Shown in pieces: positions 35,982 through 44,419 of a stretch of DNA of 64,000 bases. The DNA is from Rhodoplanes sp. (GTDB taxonomy: Bacteria > Pseudomonadota > Alphaproteobacteria > Rhizobiales > Xanthobacteraceae). A program made the position numbers and the translations under genes. Position 1 is the stretch's first letter. Every line of letters starts with the position of its first letter. A model generated the notes under the pieces. The model saw nothing but the letters and a program-made list of their open reading frames with translations. It made no database searches and had not been told where the DNA came from. The stretch covers positions 1 to 64,000 of the forward strand of contig NZ_JACAAX010000033.1 in assembly GCF_013377085.1 (NCBI RefSeq). The letters are read 5' to 3'.

Positions 35982-37013
35982 GTGTTGCGCCGAATGCTCG
36001 CCTGGATCGCCGCCGCGCTGCTCCTCGGAGCGGCCGCGGGCGTGTGCGAGGCGCAGATCTACCCGACTCGCCCGGTCCACATCATCGTCGGCTTCCCGGC
36101 CGGCTCGACCACCGACATCCTGGCCCGCATCTACGCCGACAAGCTGACCGAGTACTTCAACCAGCGGTTCACCGTCGACAACATTTCGGGCGACGCCAGC
36201 AACATCGCGGCGGCGACGGCGGCGCGGGCCGAGCCGGACGGCTACACGCTGTTCCTGGCCAGCAATGCGCAGTCGGCCAACGCGGCGATCATGCCGGAGC
36301 AGCCGTTCGCCTTCCCGCAGGCCTTTGCGCCGATCGCCATGCTGGCGCGGGTTCCGCCCGTGCTGGTGGTCAACCGCGAGCTCGGGGTCGACACCGTCGC
36401 CGGGCTGATCGCGCTCGCCAAGAAGCGGCCCGGCGAGCTTCGCTATGGCTCGTCCGGCGTCGGCACCGGGCCGCAGCTCGCCGCCGCGCTGCTCGAGGCC
36501 GCGACCGGCGTCCGCATGACCCATGTCACCTATGGCGGCACCCACGAGGCCGCCGCCGACCTCATCGCCGGGCGCATCTCGGTGCTGTTTGCGCCGCTGC
36601 CGACCGTCACGGGGATCGCGACCGACCGCCGCATCGTGCCGCTGGCAACCACCAGCGCCCGCCGCAGCTCGGTCGCGCCGACCCTGCCGACCCTCGCCGA
36701 GGCCGGCGTCGCCGGCATCGACGTCTCCCTGTGGTTCGGCCTGATGGCGCCGCGCGGCACGCCGACCGAAATCCAGCGCGAGCTCGCCAATGCGGTGACG
36801 CGCGCCATCGACTCGCGTTTCTTCAAGGAGAATCTCACCGCCAACGGCGCCGAGCCGGTGCGCGCCTCGCTCGAGGCCTTCGGGTCCTTCCTCGATCTCG
36901 ACGTGCCTCACTGGGCCGCCCTGGTCGGCCGCGCCGGCGTGACGGTCGAGGACCTCGACCGCCCGGCGGCCGTGCCCAGCGTGACGGCTCTCCCGGTCGA
37001 CAGCGGGCACTGA
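35982..37013 (+). CDS. Second Bug/TctC-family periplasmic binding protein
   Basis: A 343-residue Bug-family receptor with a Sec signal (MLAWIAAALLLGAAAGVCEA). VHIIVGFPAGSTTDILARIY, DNISGDASNIAAATAARAEPD, LRYGSSGVGTGPQLAAALLE and THVTYGGTHEAAADLIAGRI follow the family. It starts at a GTG (35982), or an ATG at 35994. It has no membrane genes of its own here and may share the TctAB upstream with a different ligand, or act as an orphan sensor-type receptor as many Bug proteins are thought to. The separate dyad-rich upstream region supports separate control. Confidence 0.87.
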   Translation: MLRRMLAWIAAALLLGAAAGVCEAQIYPTRPVHIIVGFPAGSTTDILARIYADKLTEYFNQRFTVDNISGDASNIAAATAARAEPDGYTLFLASNAQSANAAIMPEQPFAFPQAFAPIAMLARVPPVLVVNRELGVDTVAGLIALAKKRPGELRYGSSGVGTGPQLAAALLEAATGVRMTHVTYGGTHEAAADLIAGRISVLFAPLPTVTGIATDRRIVPLATTSARRSSVAPTLPTLAEAGVAGIDVSLWFGLMAPRGTPTEIQRELANAVTRAIDSRFFKENLTANGAEPVRASLEAFGSFLDLDVPHWAALVGRAGVTVEDLDRPAAVPSVTALPVDSGH

Positions 37014-37236
37014 CGACAATCCACCACGTCCGTCACGGCCGGGCTTGTCTCGGCCCATCGGCGTCTGTGCGTCAGGCCCCCGGAGAACCTTGGTGCCGGG
37101 CGGGGCCGGTAGGGCAGGGGTTCAGCGCCCCGGGCCGGTGGCGCATCCCTGTGTGATCCACCTCACGGTTGCGGCCCGGCGGTTCCGGCATCCTCCACTC
37201 GACAACGGGCTACGGCCCCTTCGACGGGAGGCTCCC

Positions 37237-38121
37237 ATGACTGGTTCGAGGACGCTTGGTTTCGCCGCCGCTATCGTGCTCCTGAGCAGCGTTGCGCATG
37301 CGGGCTCGATCTCGATCCCGGTCAATGGCGGCACAGTCCGGGTCGACATCGACGAGAGCTGCCGCAACAAGCTCTGCGGCACCGTCTCCTGGCGTGAGCA
37401 CGGCGCCCGCGATGCCCAGCAGTTCGACCTGCCGGCGATCGGCTGGAAGGACATCAAGGGCCTCGCCAAGGGCGACCTCGGCAAGCTCGGCGGCTTCGGC
37501 AAGACCGATGACGAGCCCGATGCGCCGGCCGTGACCACCGACGTGCCGGCCCCGCAGTGGCGCTCGCGCCCCGGCACGACGGCCGCCCCGACGGTCCAGC
37601 CGACCCCGACCCCGACGACCAGCGTCGCCGTGCCGCCTCCGCCGCCGGCGCCCCCGCCCGTCGTCGATCGCACCGATCCGGCGCCCGTCACGGCCCCGAC
37701 GACCTATGCTCCGCCTCCGCCGCCGGCGCCGGTCGCCGCTCCGGTGGCCGCCCCGGCGCCCGAGCAGCGCGTCGCGGCACTGCCGCCTGCGCCGGCCCCT
37801 GTGGCCGAGCCCGCCACCGGCCCGCTCGGCCTGTGGATGACCGAGAAGAAGGAAGGCATGGTGCGGGTCGAGCCGTGCGGCCAGAACCTCTGCGGCTACG
37901 CCGTCGACGCCAAGACCGGCCGCAACGGCGACAAGGTGCTGATCGACATGAAGGCGAGCGGCAAGACCTGGACGGGCCGGATCAAGGACACCCGCAACGG
38001 CGGCGGCGGCATCTACGACTCGACGCTGGCCATGAAGGGCGACAATGCGATGCGCGTGCAGGGCTGCGCCTTCGGCGGCATGTTCTGTGGCGGCCAGACC
38101 TGGACCCGGGTGGTGAACTGA
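37237..38121 (+). CDS. Secreted DUF2147-domain protein with proline-rich linker
   Basis: A 294-residue protein with a Sec signal (cleaved after SSVAHA, about residue 22). The first mature part has DESCRNKLCGTVSW with two cysteines. Residues about 100-200 are a Pro/Ala linker with PPPPPAPPP stretches. The last 90 residues are a DUF2147 domain: GLWMTEKKEGMVRVEPCGQN, CGYAVDAKTG, GKTWTGRIKD and GCAFGGMFCGGQTWTRV. DUF2147 proteins are periplasmic and of unknown role. The linker suggests the domain is held away from an N-terminal anchor or partner domain. Confidence 0.8.
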   Translation: MTGSRTLGFAAAIVLLSSVAHAGSISIPVNGGTVRVDIDESCRNKLCGTVSWREHGARDAQQFDLPAIGWKDIKGLAKGDLGKLGGFGKTDDEPDAPAVTTDVPAPQWRSRPGTTAAPTVQPTPTPTTSVAVPPPPPAPPPVVDRTDPAPVTAPTTYAPPPPPAPVAAPVAAPAPEQRVAALPPAPAPVAEPATGPLGLWMTEKKEGMVRVEPCGQNLCGYAVDAKTGRNGDKVLIDMKASGKTWTGRIKDTRNGGGGIYDSTLAMKGDNAMRVQGCAFGGMFCGGQTWTRVVN

Positions 38122-38154
38122 GCCGTCCTCGACCAGCGAGCATCGGCGAACGCA

Positions 38155-38186
38155 GCGGCGGCCCGGGTGGCCGCCGCAGCCGTTTT
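38155..38186 (+). terminator. Candidate Rho-independent terminator after the DUF2147 gene
   Basis: GCGGCGGCC (38155-38163) and GGCCGCCGC (38169-38177) form a 9-bp stem around a 5-base loop, and TTTT follows at 38183-38186. The gap of five bases before the T run is longer than ideal. Confidence 0.5.
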
Positions 38187-38293
38187 CAGGCCGCCATCTG
38201 GCTTTGTTAACAGGGCAGGGGAATCCCCCGGTCCAGTCGAAAGGAGGTAAAGCAGAGGTAAAAAACACCCCTCGGATTCCATCCTTAGTCGTT

Positions 38294-38339
38294 GGTTTAC
38301 CTCGGCAAATAAACCGGTTCTTTATTGTGTTGTTTAAAC
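38294..38339 (+). promoter_or_regulatory. Cluster of three dyads upstream of ldtR
   Basis: GGTTTA (38294-38299) and TAAACC (38310-38315) are perfect inverted arms ten bases apart. AACCGGTT (38312-38319) and GTTTAAAC (38332-38339) are perfect palindromes. The stretch is AT-rich in a very GC-rich genome and lies about 80 bases before the ldtR start, a good place for autoregulation by a MarR-family protein. Confidence 0.5.
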
Positions 38340-38420
38340 TGATTTTAGAGCGTGTCGCCTAGTAATGGGGGCGAGCGAGGAATACAGGGCCTCGTCGTAC
38401 AACAACCAATAGGCGTCGTC

Positions 38421-38933
38421 ATGAAAGCAGTCGCTAGGCCGGCGGAACCCGCCGAGCGGGATATGCGCTTCGACCATATCCGGCCGCTCTATCTCGAATC
38501 GCTGACTCTCGTGGAACGGCTGCACCGCCGGCTTCTCGACGTCATCAAGGACGAGTTCGACCGCCGTGGCCGCGCCGACATCAACTCGGTGCAGGCGCTG
38601 CTTCTCTACAATATCGGCGACAAGGAGCTGACCGCCGGCGAGCTGCGCACCCGCGGCTACTATCTCGGCTCGAACGTCTCCTACAATCTGAAGAAGCTGG
38701 TCGAGATGGGCTTCCTCGACCACCAGCGCTCGCGCGTCGACCGCCGCTCGGTCCGCATCAAGCTGACCGAGAAGGGCCGCGAGGTCCGCAACATCATCGA
38801 GGCGCTCTACCAGAAGCACGTCCGCACGGTGGAGCAGGTCGGCGGCGTCAACGCCGAGGAGTTCGCCACCCTCAACAAGGCGCTGCATCGGCTCGAGCGG
38901 TTCTGGACCGACCAGATCCTCTACCGGCTCTGA
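38421..38933 (+). CDS. ldtR: MarR-family winged-helix regulator LdtR
   Basis: A 170-residue MarR/winged-helix protein. MRFDHIRPLYLESLTLVERL leads to a winged HTH with INSVQALLLYNIGDKELTAG, ELRTRGYYLGSNVSYNLKKL and GFLDHQRSRVDRRSVRIKLT (the wing). This matches, from memory, LdtR of Rhizobiales and Candidatus Liberibacter, which controls an L,D-transpeptidase gene (ldtP) and stress tolerance. An L,D-transpeptidase gene lies 0.9 kb downstream, supporting the name. The start at 38421 (MKAVARPAEP) fits the family; the frame is open to 38352. The dyads just upstream suggest it binds its own promoter. Confidence 0.87.
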   Translation: MKAVARPAEPAERDMRFDHIRPLYLESLTLVERLHRRLLDVIKDEFDRRGRADINSVQALLLYNIGDKELTAGELRTRGYYLGSNVSYNLKKLVEMGFLDHQRSRVDRRSVRIKLTEKGREVRNIIEALYQKHVRTVEQVGGVNAEEFATLNKALHRLERFWTDQILYRL

Positions 38934-38970
38934 CCTGCACCGGGCTCGCGGCGCCTGCAAAGCCCCCGGA

Positions 38971-39008
38971 CCAAGGCCCCGATCCGTTCCCGCGGACCGG
39001 GGCCTTGG
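38971..39008. terminator. Strong bidirectional hairpin between ldtR and a convergent gene
   Basis: CCAAGGCCCCG (38971-38981) pairs perfectly with CGGGGCCTTGG (38998-39008), with an inner TCCG/CGGA extension. It lies between the stops of two convergent genes and is followed by a short CGTTTGG, so it probably ends transcription from both sides. Confidence 0.6.
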
Positions 39009-39052
39009 CGTTTGGGCGGCCGCGCCGGGGCGGCACGGGACGGTCCGCAAGC

Positions 39053-39421
39053 CTAGTCGAACGTCGCCGACGTGGTGTCGGTCTTGCGGTTGTAGCGAAT
39101 CGTGACCTTCTCGACCTGGCACAGGTTGATGTCGTGCCAGACCGCGGATGAGTCGTCGTCGCTGTAGACGACCTTGAGATCCCAGATGCAGGTCTTGCCG
39201 GCGCGGCGGAACGTGATGGTCACACTGTCGCCGTCCTCCAGGCCGTCGTCGCCCAGAATGTCCTCCTCCCAATCGTTGGTCTTGCTCGGGGAGACGTAGA
39301 CCTCGCTGATGTCGTAGCCGGTGCGGTTGACGAGCGTGAAGTCTTGCCGGCTTCCCTGGGCGAGTGCCGTCGTTGCGACGATCGAGGCGATGGTCGCGGC
39401 GGCCATGACAGTCATCTTCAT
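39053..39421 (-). CDS. Small secreted protein, hypothetical
   Basis: A 122-residue protein with a signal peptide (MKMTVMAAATIASIVATTAL, cleaved after ALAQ). The mature part has DFTLVNRTGYDISEVYVSPS, WEEDILGDDGLEDGDSVTIT and TCIWDLKVVYSDDD, an acidic beta-rich domain with two cysteines. Similar proteins occur widely in Rhizobiales without a known function. ATG 39421 is chosen; starts at 39436 and 39415 are also possible. It converges with ldtR and is divergent from the L,D-transpeptidase, so the 374-base gap upstream holds both promoters. Confidence 0.7.
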   Translation of the reverse strand: MKMTVMAAATIASIVATTALAQGSRQDFTLVNRTGYDISEVYVSPSKTNDWEEDILGDDGLEDGDSVTITFRRAGKTCIWDLKVVYSDDDSSAVWHDINLCQVEKVTIRYNRKTDTTSATFD

Positions 39422-39795
39422 GCGAGGCGGCTCCAATGCCGATGGGGGAACGAGCCCGCACGAGGCCCCGAGCGGAACGGCTGGCCTCGTGCGTGTCGGT
39501 GCACGACGAGCTTAAGGAACGCCCTTCGATACCGTCAATGTGCACCTTCGCGGCGAACGACGACTCTCGACCGTTGCGCGATACGCGGCCTGGGGCTCGC
39601 CCTATGCGCGTCGCATAGCGCGGCGAATGCGGCCTTGCCCCGGGTTGACATAAATTCGCCGGCTCGTCTCCGTACTCGACCGGGCCGTCGTGTCGCGTCG
39701 CGGCTTTGCGGAGCGTGCGATCGGTCGGCGCAGGACCGGCGCGGATCCCGGTTGCGGGGCCGCGCGGCCACGAGACGGTAGTGCTGCGAGGGGCA
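39422..39795. promoter_or_regulatory. Divergent promoter region before the L,D-transpeptidase
   Basis: CTATGCG (39602-39608) and CGCATAG (39612-39618) form a perfect 7-bp dyad with a 3-base centre, 27 bases before TTGACA at 39645-39650, a perfect -35 hexamer; no clear -10 is seen 17 bases on. GAGGGG near 39788 precedes the chosen start. The dyad is the best operator candidate for the transpeptidase. Confidence 0.45.
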
Positions 39796-41148
39796 ATGGA
39801 CGGCGCAGTGAGGAACGACAGCGGCGCGGGGGATTTCGGCCAGCCCGACAGCCGGCAGGACAGGCGCGGCGGAGGTCATGACCACGGTCTCGACCGCCGA
39901 GCCGTGGTGCGTGCCCTGGCGGGCGGAGTGGCCGGCCTCGCGGCGCTCGCCGGCCGGGCACACGCCCAGGACGCCGTCCTCGAGCAACTCATCCAGCAGA
40001 GCCAGGGCCGCAATTTCGGGCAAGGGTTCGATTCGGCCTCGCGCACCATCCTGATGCCGAAGTCGTCCCTGCCGACCCTCGACCCGTCGACGGCGCAGAC
40101 CACCGAGCAAGTGATCCCCCGCTACGAGGAGATCGTCGGGAAGGGCGGCTGGCCGTCCGTGCCGGCGGTCGAGCGGCTGCGGCTCGGCAACCGTCATGCT
40201 GCCGTGCCGGTGCTGCGCGACCGTCTCGCCGTCTCGGGCGACATCGACCCGGCCGCGGCCGGGGCCGGCGACATCTACGACTCCTACGTCGAGGCGGCGG
40301 TGCGGCGGTTTCAGGCGCGGCATGGGCTGACGGTGGACGGGGTGGTGCGCCAGCAGACCCTGAAGGCCCTCAACGTGCCGGCGCAGGTGCGCCTGGCGCA
40401 GCTCCGCATCAACGTGGTGCGACTGCGCACGCTGTCGAGCAATCTCGGGCCCAAGCTCGTCGTCGCCAACATCCCGGCCGCCCAGATCGAGGCGATCGAC
40501 AACGGCGTCGTGGTGTCGCGCCACGTCACCGTCGCCGGCAAGCCGGACCGCGCCTCGCCCGACCTGCAGAGCCGCATCGTCGAGGTGAACTTCAATCCCT
40601 ACTGGACCGTGCCGGTGTCGATCGTCCGCAAGGACCTGATCCCGAAGATGCAGGAGGAGCCGGACTACCTCGCCAAGAACCACATCCGCATCTTCGACGG
40701 GCGCGGCACCGAGCTGCAGCCCCAGCAGATCAACTGGTTCTCCAACGAGGCGGTGAACTACCGGTTCAAGCAGGACCCGGGCGACTTCAACTCGCTCGGC
40801 TCGATCCGCATCAACTTCCCCAGCAAGGACGGCGTCTACATGCACGACACGCCGTCGAAAGGCCTGTTCGGCGAGGACTTCCGCTTCCACTCCTCGGGCT
40901 GCATGCGGGTGCAGAACGTGCGCGAGCTGGTCAACTGGCTTTTGGCCGACACGCCCGGATGGTCGCGCCCCGAGATCGACGCCGTGATCAAGTCGGGCGA
41001 GCGCAAGGATGCCCGCCTCGCCGCTCCGGTGCCGCTCTACTGGGTCTATGTGACGGCCTGGGCGACGCCCGACGGCGTCGTCCAGTTCCGCGACGACATC
41101 TATTCCCGCGACGGCCTGGCCGCCTCGACCGCCTCGACGCGCGGGTAG
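39796..41148 (+). CDS. ldtP: L,D-transpeptidase (YkuD) with peptidoglycan-binding domain
   Basis: A 450-residue exported enzyme. A twin-arginine-like signal (LDRRAVVRALAGGVAGLAAL) lies near residues 34-60. A PG_binding_1 domain follows (SYVEAAVRRFQARHGLTVDG). The YkuD domain begins near LVVANIPAAQIEAIDNGVVV and has the catalytic HDTPSKGLFGEDFRFHSSGC block with Cys369 (SSGCMRV). It makes 3-3 crosslinks or attaches proteins to peptidoglycan. ATG 39796 is chosen over upstream in-frame starts because of GAGGGG and the signal position. It is probably the target of LdtR encoded upstream. Confidence 0.88.
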   Translation: MDGAVRNDSGAGDFGQPDSRQDRRGGGHDHGLDRRAVVRALAGGVAGLAALAGRAHAQDAVLEQLIQQSQGRNFGQGFDSASRTILMPKSSLPTLDPSTAQTTEQVIPRYEEIVGKGGWPSVPAVERLRLGNRHAAVPVLRDRLAVSGDIDPAAAGAGDIYDSYVEAAVRRFQARHGLTVDGVVRQQTLKALNVPAQVRLAQLRINVVRLRTLSSNLGPKLVVANIPAAQIEAIDNGVVVSRHVTVAGKPDRASPDLQSRIVEVNFNPYWTVPVSIVRKDLIPKMQEEPDYLAKNHIRIFDGRGTELQPQQINWFSNEAVNYRFKQDPGDFNSLGSIRINFPSKDGVYMHDTPSKGLFGEDFRFHSSGCMRVQNVRELVNWLLADTPGWSRPEIDAVIKSGERKDARLAAPVPLYWVYVTAWATPDGVVQFRDDIYSRDGLAASTASTRG

Positions 41149-41190
41149 GGACGCAGGCAGCGGAGGCCGGAGGGCGGCCGGAGACGAAAA

Positions 41191-41397
41191 ATGCCGGCGA
41201 GCGAGTCGTCCCGCGAAATCCTGTTCGAGCTCACGGTGGTCGGTGGCGCCGTGCGGGTGGTGGCGATCGACGCCGCGACCGGGATCGAGGTCAGCATCAT
41301 GGGGCCGGTGACGGCGCCGCGCGCGGCGTTGCAGCGAATCGCGCTGCAGAAGCTGGAACGGCGGCTGACCAAGGCCGGCGAGGCCGGAAGGCGCTGA
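41191..41397 (+). CDS. Small conserved protein (DUF6898-like)
   Basis: A 68-residue protein, [20 protein letters not shown] then [13 protein letters not shown] and a helical, basic C-terminal half ([20 protein letters not shown]). The pattern matches a small protein usually found just before glyA in Rhizobiales, which I recall as DUF6898 with moderate certainty. It has no signal peptide and no known role. It lies 42 bases after the transpeptidase stop. Confidence 0.65.
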   Translation: MPASESSREILFELTVVGGAVRVVAIDAATGIEVSIMGPVTAPRAALQRIALQKLERRLTKAGEAGRR

Positions 41398-41548
41398 TTC
41401 GGCCCAAGAACCTAGATGTAGAGGGCCCCCGCGGGAGGCGTCCCACAACTTGGCGCTCGCCGGCCGATGTGCTAATCCGACGGCCCAAACCCCGGGACCA
41501 GCCTGTCGCAGGCCGCCCTCACGTTTCCCGCGGCGCCAGGAGACCACG

Positions 41549-42850
41549 ATGTCGGTGACCCAAACGGCTTCCGTCGAAGCCGGTACGTTCTTTTCCGCGA
41601 CCGTCCGCGAGAGCGACCCCGAGATCGCCGATGCGATCCAGAGCGAGCTCGGCCGCCAGCGCGACGAGATCGAGCTGATCGCCTCGGAAAACATCGTCAG
41701 CCGCGCCGTGCTCGAGGCGCAGGGCTCGGTGCTCACCAACAAGTATGCCGAGGGTCTGCCGGGCAAGCGTTACTATGGCGGCTGCCAGTATGTCGACGTG
41801 GTGGAACGTCTGGCGATCGAACGGGTTACCCGGCTTTTCGGATGTGGTTTCGCAAACGTGCAGCCGCATTCCGGCGCCTCCGCGAACGCCGCCGTGTTCT
41901 TCGCCCTGCTGAGCCCCGGCGACACCTTCATGGGGCTCAACCTCGCGGCCGGCGGCCACCTGACCCACGGCTCGCCCGTCAACGTCTCCGGCAAGTGGTT
42001 CAAGGTGGTGCCCTACAGCGTGCGGCCCGACGACCACCGCATCGACATGGACGAGGTGCGAAAGCTCGCCCACGCCAACAAGCCGAAGCTGATCGTCGCC
42101 GGCGGCTCGGCCTATCCGCGGGTGATCGATTTCCGTGCCTTCCGTGAGATCGCCGACGAGGTCGGGGCCTACCTCATGGTCGACATGGCGCACTTCGCCG
42201 GCTTGGTGGCGGGCGGGGCGCATCCGAGCCCGTTCCCGCACGCCCATGTGGTCACCACCACGACCCACAAGACGCTGCGCGGCCCGCGTGGCGGCGTCAT
42301 CCTGTCGGATGACGAGGCCTTGGCCAAGAAGATCAACTCGGCCGTCTTCCCCGGCATGCAGGGCGGGCCGCTGATGCACGTCATCGCCGCCAAGGCGGTC
42401 GCCTTCGGCGAGGCGCTGCGGCCCTCCTTCAAGCTCTACGCCAGGAACGTCGTCGAGAACGCCAGGGCGCTCGCCGAGACGCTCAAGTCGCGCGGCTTCG
42501 ACATCGTCTCGGGCGGCACCGACACCCATCTGATGCTGGTCGATCTGCGGCCCAAGCGGCTCACCGGCAAGATCGCCGAGACGGCGCTCGGCCGCGCCAA
42601 CATCACCTGCAACAAGAACGGCATCCCGTTCGATCCGGAGAAGCCGATGGTGACCTCGGGCGTGCGGCTCGGCACGCCGGCCGGCACCACCCGCGGCTTC
42701 GGGGTCGCCGAGTTCAAGGAGATCGGCGAGATGATCTCCGAGGTGCTCGACGTGCTGTCGCAGAAGAACTCCGACGAGGACGCCCTGGTCGAGGGCGCCG
42801 TGCGCGAGAAGGTGGCGCGGCTGGTCGGCCGCTTCCCGATCTACAACTAG
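41549..42850 (+). CDS. glyA: Serine hydroxymethyltransferase
   Basis: A 433-residue PLP enzyme that converts serine and tetrahydrofolate to glycine and methylene-THF. [54 protein letters not shown] and the PLP lysine block [15 protein letters not shown] are complete. C-terminal [17 protein letters not shown] is also present. The start at 41549 is preferred over a frame open from 41450. nrdR follows about 107 bases on, beyond a palindromic repeat. A weak TTGGCG/TAATCC promoter-like pair lies at 41450-41478. Confidence 0.96.
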   Translation: MSVTQTASVEAGTFFSATVRESDPEIADAIQSELGRQRDEIELIASENIVSRAVLEAQGSVLTNKYAEGLPGKRYYGGCQYVDVVERLAIERVTRLFGCGFANVQPHSGASANAAVFFALLSPGDTFMGLNLAAGGHLTHGSPVNVSGKWFKVVPYSVRPDDHRIDMDEVRKLAHANKPKLIVAGGSAYPRVIDFRAFREIADEVGAYLMVDMAHFAGLVAGGAHPSPFPHAHVVTTTTHKTLRGPRGGVILSDDEALAKKINSAVFPGMQGGPLMHVIAAKAVAFGEALRPSFKLYARNVVENARALAETLKSRGFDIVSGGTDTHLMLVDLRPKRLTGKIAETALGRANITCNKNGIPFDPEKPMVTSGVRLGTPAGTTRGFGVAEFKEIGEMISEVLDVLSQKNSDEDALVEGAVREKVARLVGRFPIYN

Positions 42851-42852
42851 TT

Positions 42853-42907
42853 TTCGAGCATGATCCGTCCCGTAAACCGGGTCCCACTTTTCGGGATCAT
42901 GCTCTAG
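42853..42907. repeat. GAGCATGATCC rhizobial palindromic repeat
   Basis: GAGCATGATCC at 42856-42866 pairs perfectly with GGATCATGCTC at 42894-42904. The inner part ACCGGGTCCCACTTTTCGG matches a short repeat scattered through many Rhizobiales genomes. It lies between glyA and nrdR. Confidence 0.8.
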
Positions 42908-42957
42908 GTCGATACCGGTCGGCGGGGGCCGCCGGAGAAAGGGACAGGGGACGCGGA

Positions 42958-43440
42958 ATGCGCTGTCCGAGCTGCGGCAGCCTCGATACCCAGGTGAAAG
43001 ACTCGCGTCCGACCGAGGACTCCTCGGCGATTCGCCGGCGGCGGCTGTGCCTCGCCTGCGGGTTCCGCTTCACCACCTTCGAACGGGTGCAGCTTCGCGA
43101 GCTGACCGTCATCAAGCGCAACGGCCGCCGCGTGCCGTTCGACCGCGACAAGCTCGCCCGCTCGATCGAGATCGCGCTCCGCAAGCGCAATGTCGATCCC
43201 GACCGGGTGGAGCAGACCATCTCGAAGATCGTCCGTGACCTCGAGAGCCTGGGCGAAGGCGAGGTGACGACCGAGACGATCGGCGAGACCGTGATGGCGC
43301 ATCTGCGCGACCTCGACGACGTCGCCTATGTGCGCTTCGCCTCGGTCTACCGCAATTTCCGCGAGGCCAAGGACTTCGAGCAGGCGCTCGCCGAGCTCGC
43401 CGGCGAAGAGGACGAGGAAGACGTCACGCCGACCCGCTGA
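42958..43440 (+). CDS. nrdR: Transcriptional repressor NrdR
   Basis: A 160-residue ribonucleotide reductase repressor. The zinc ribbon uses Cys3, Cys6, Cys31 and Cys34 (MRCPSCGS and RLCLACGF). The ATP-cone follows (about 46-136: [35 protein letters not shown]). The acidic tail [11 protein letters not shown] is normal. It senses ATP/dATP and represses nrd genes through NrdR boxes; none were seen in this window. Downstream, an opposite-strand alpha/beta hydrolase separates it from ribD. Confidence 0.95.
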   Translation: MRCPSCGSLDTQVKDSRPTEDSSAIRRRRLCLACGFRFTTFERVQLRELTVIKRNGRRVPFDRDKLARSIEIALRKRNVDPDRVEQTISKIVRDLESLGEGEVTTETIGETVMAHLRDLDDVAYVRFASVYRNFREAKDFEQALAELAGEEDEEDVTPTR

Positions 43441-43496
43441 GCGGAGCGGACGTCGTCCCGACGGTCCCGCGGGCGGCGCCGGCGCAAGACGAAAGA

Positions 43497-44195
43497 TCAC
43501 GCCTCCAGCAAAAGCCCCGCCACGCCCTCCGGGTCGGCCACCATGGCGTCGTGGCCGCAGGCGAGATCGAGGACGCGCCAGGTCGGGTCGGCCGCGACCT
43601 TCGCCACCGCGGCGTCGAACGCCGTGCTGGCGAACCCCCTGGCCCGGACGTAGGTCTTGCGCGCGACCCTCTCGCGTGCGCCGGTGAGGACGAGCCGGTC
43701 CGTGTAGGTCTTCATCGGGTGCGGCGTACACAGGGAATCGACCCAGGGACAGTCGACCGCCGGAACGCCGAGAGCCGCGGCCGCGTAGGGCTTCAAAGTG
43801 ATCTCGCCGGTCTGCGGAGCCGCCGCGATCGCATCGCGCACCCCTTGCGACGTGACATCCAGTCCGGTGGTGCCGTCGTCCGGCATGAAGGCGTCGAGAA
43901 AGACGAGAGCGCCGATCTGCGGCAACACCTGCTCGACGACGCCGGACACGACGAAGCCGGCATAGGAGTGGCCGACCAGGACGACGTCCGCAAGGCGTTC
44001 CCACTTGATCACGTTGACGACGTCGGCGATGTGGGTGTCTAGCCCGACCGTCGGGCCGAGCAGATGCGAGCGCTCGCCCAGTCCGGTCAGGGTCGGGGTG
44101 AACACGCGATGGCCGCGGGCGACGAGGAGATCGGCGACGCGGCGCCAGCACCAGCCGCCGTGCCACGCCCCGTGCACGAGCACGAAGGTTGTCAT
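43497..44195 (-). CDS. Alpha/beta hydrolase (esterase family)
   Basis: A 232-residue alpha/beta hydrolase. FVLVHGAWHGGWCWRRVADL gives the oxyanion region, VLVGHSYAGFVVSGV the nucleophile elbow (G-H-S-Y-A), DAFMPDDGTTGLD the acid region and DLACGHDAMVADPE the histidine. The HGAWHGGW motif is that of salicylate/methyl ester esterase-like and EstC-like enzymes. ATG 44195 is chosen. It lies reversed between nrdR and ribD, which are neighbours in most related genomes, so it is probably a local insertion. Substrate unknown. Confidence 0.82.
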   Translation of the reverse strand: MTTFVLVHGAWHGGWCWRRVADLLVARGHRVFTPTLTGLGERSHLLGPTVGLDTHIADVVNVIKWERLADVVLVGHSYAGFVVSGVVEQVLPQIGALVFLDAFMPDDGTTGLDVTSQGVRDAIAAAPQTGEITLKPYAAAALGVPAVDCPWVDSLCTPHPMKTYTDRLVLTGARERVARKTYVRARGFASTAFDAAVAKVAADPTWRVLDLACGHDAMVADPEGVAGLLLEA

Positions 44196-44419
44196 GGTGA
44201 TGAACTCCGGATCAGCCGCGGGAGCCCGCGGCAGTGTTACGGCGACGATTACATACCCAGGAACCGTCTCCGTCCACGCCACCGTCTCGGATCGGCGATG
44301 CGAAAATGGGGCTGCCTCGCTTGCGGCGGCAGCATGGAGCGGGCAAGGTCGCGGCCCGCCGGAACGGACGGGCGCGGATCCGCGCCGCGTTCTCGGTCCA
44401 CACCCGACCGAAGCCTGCC

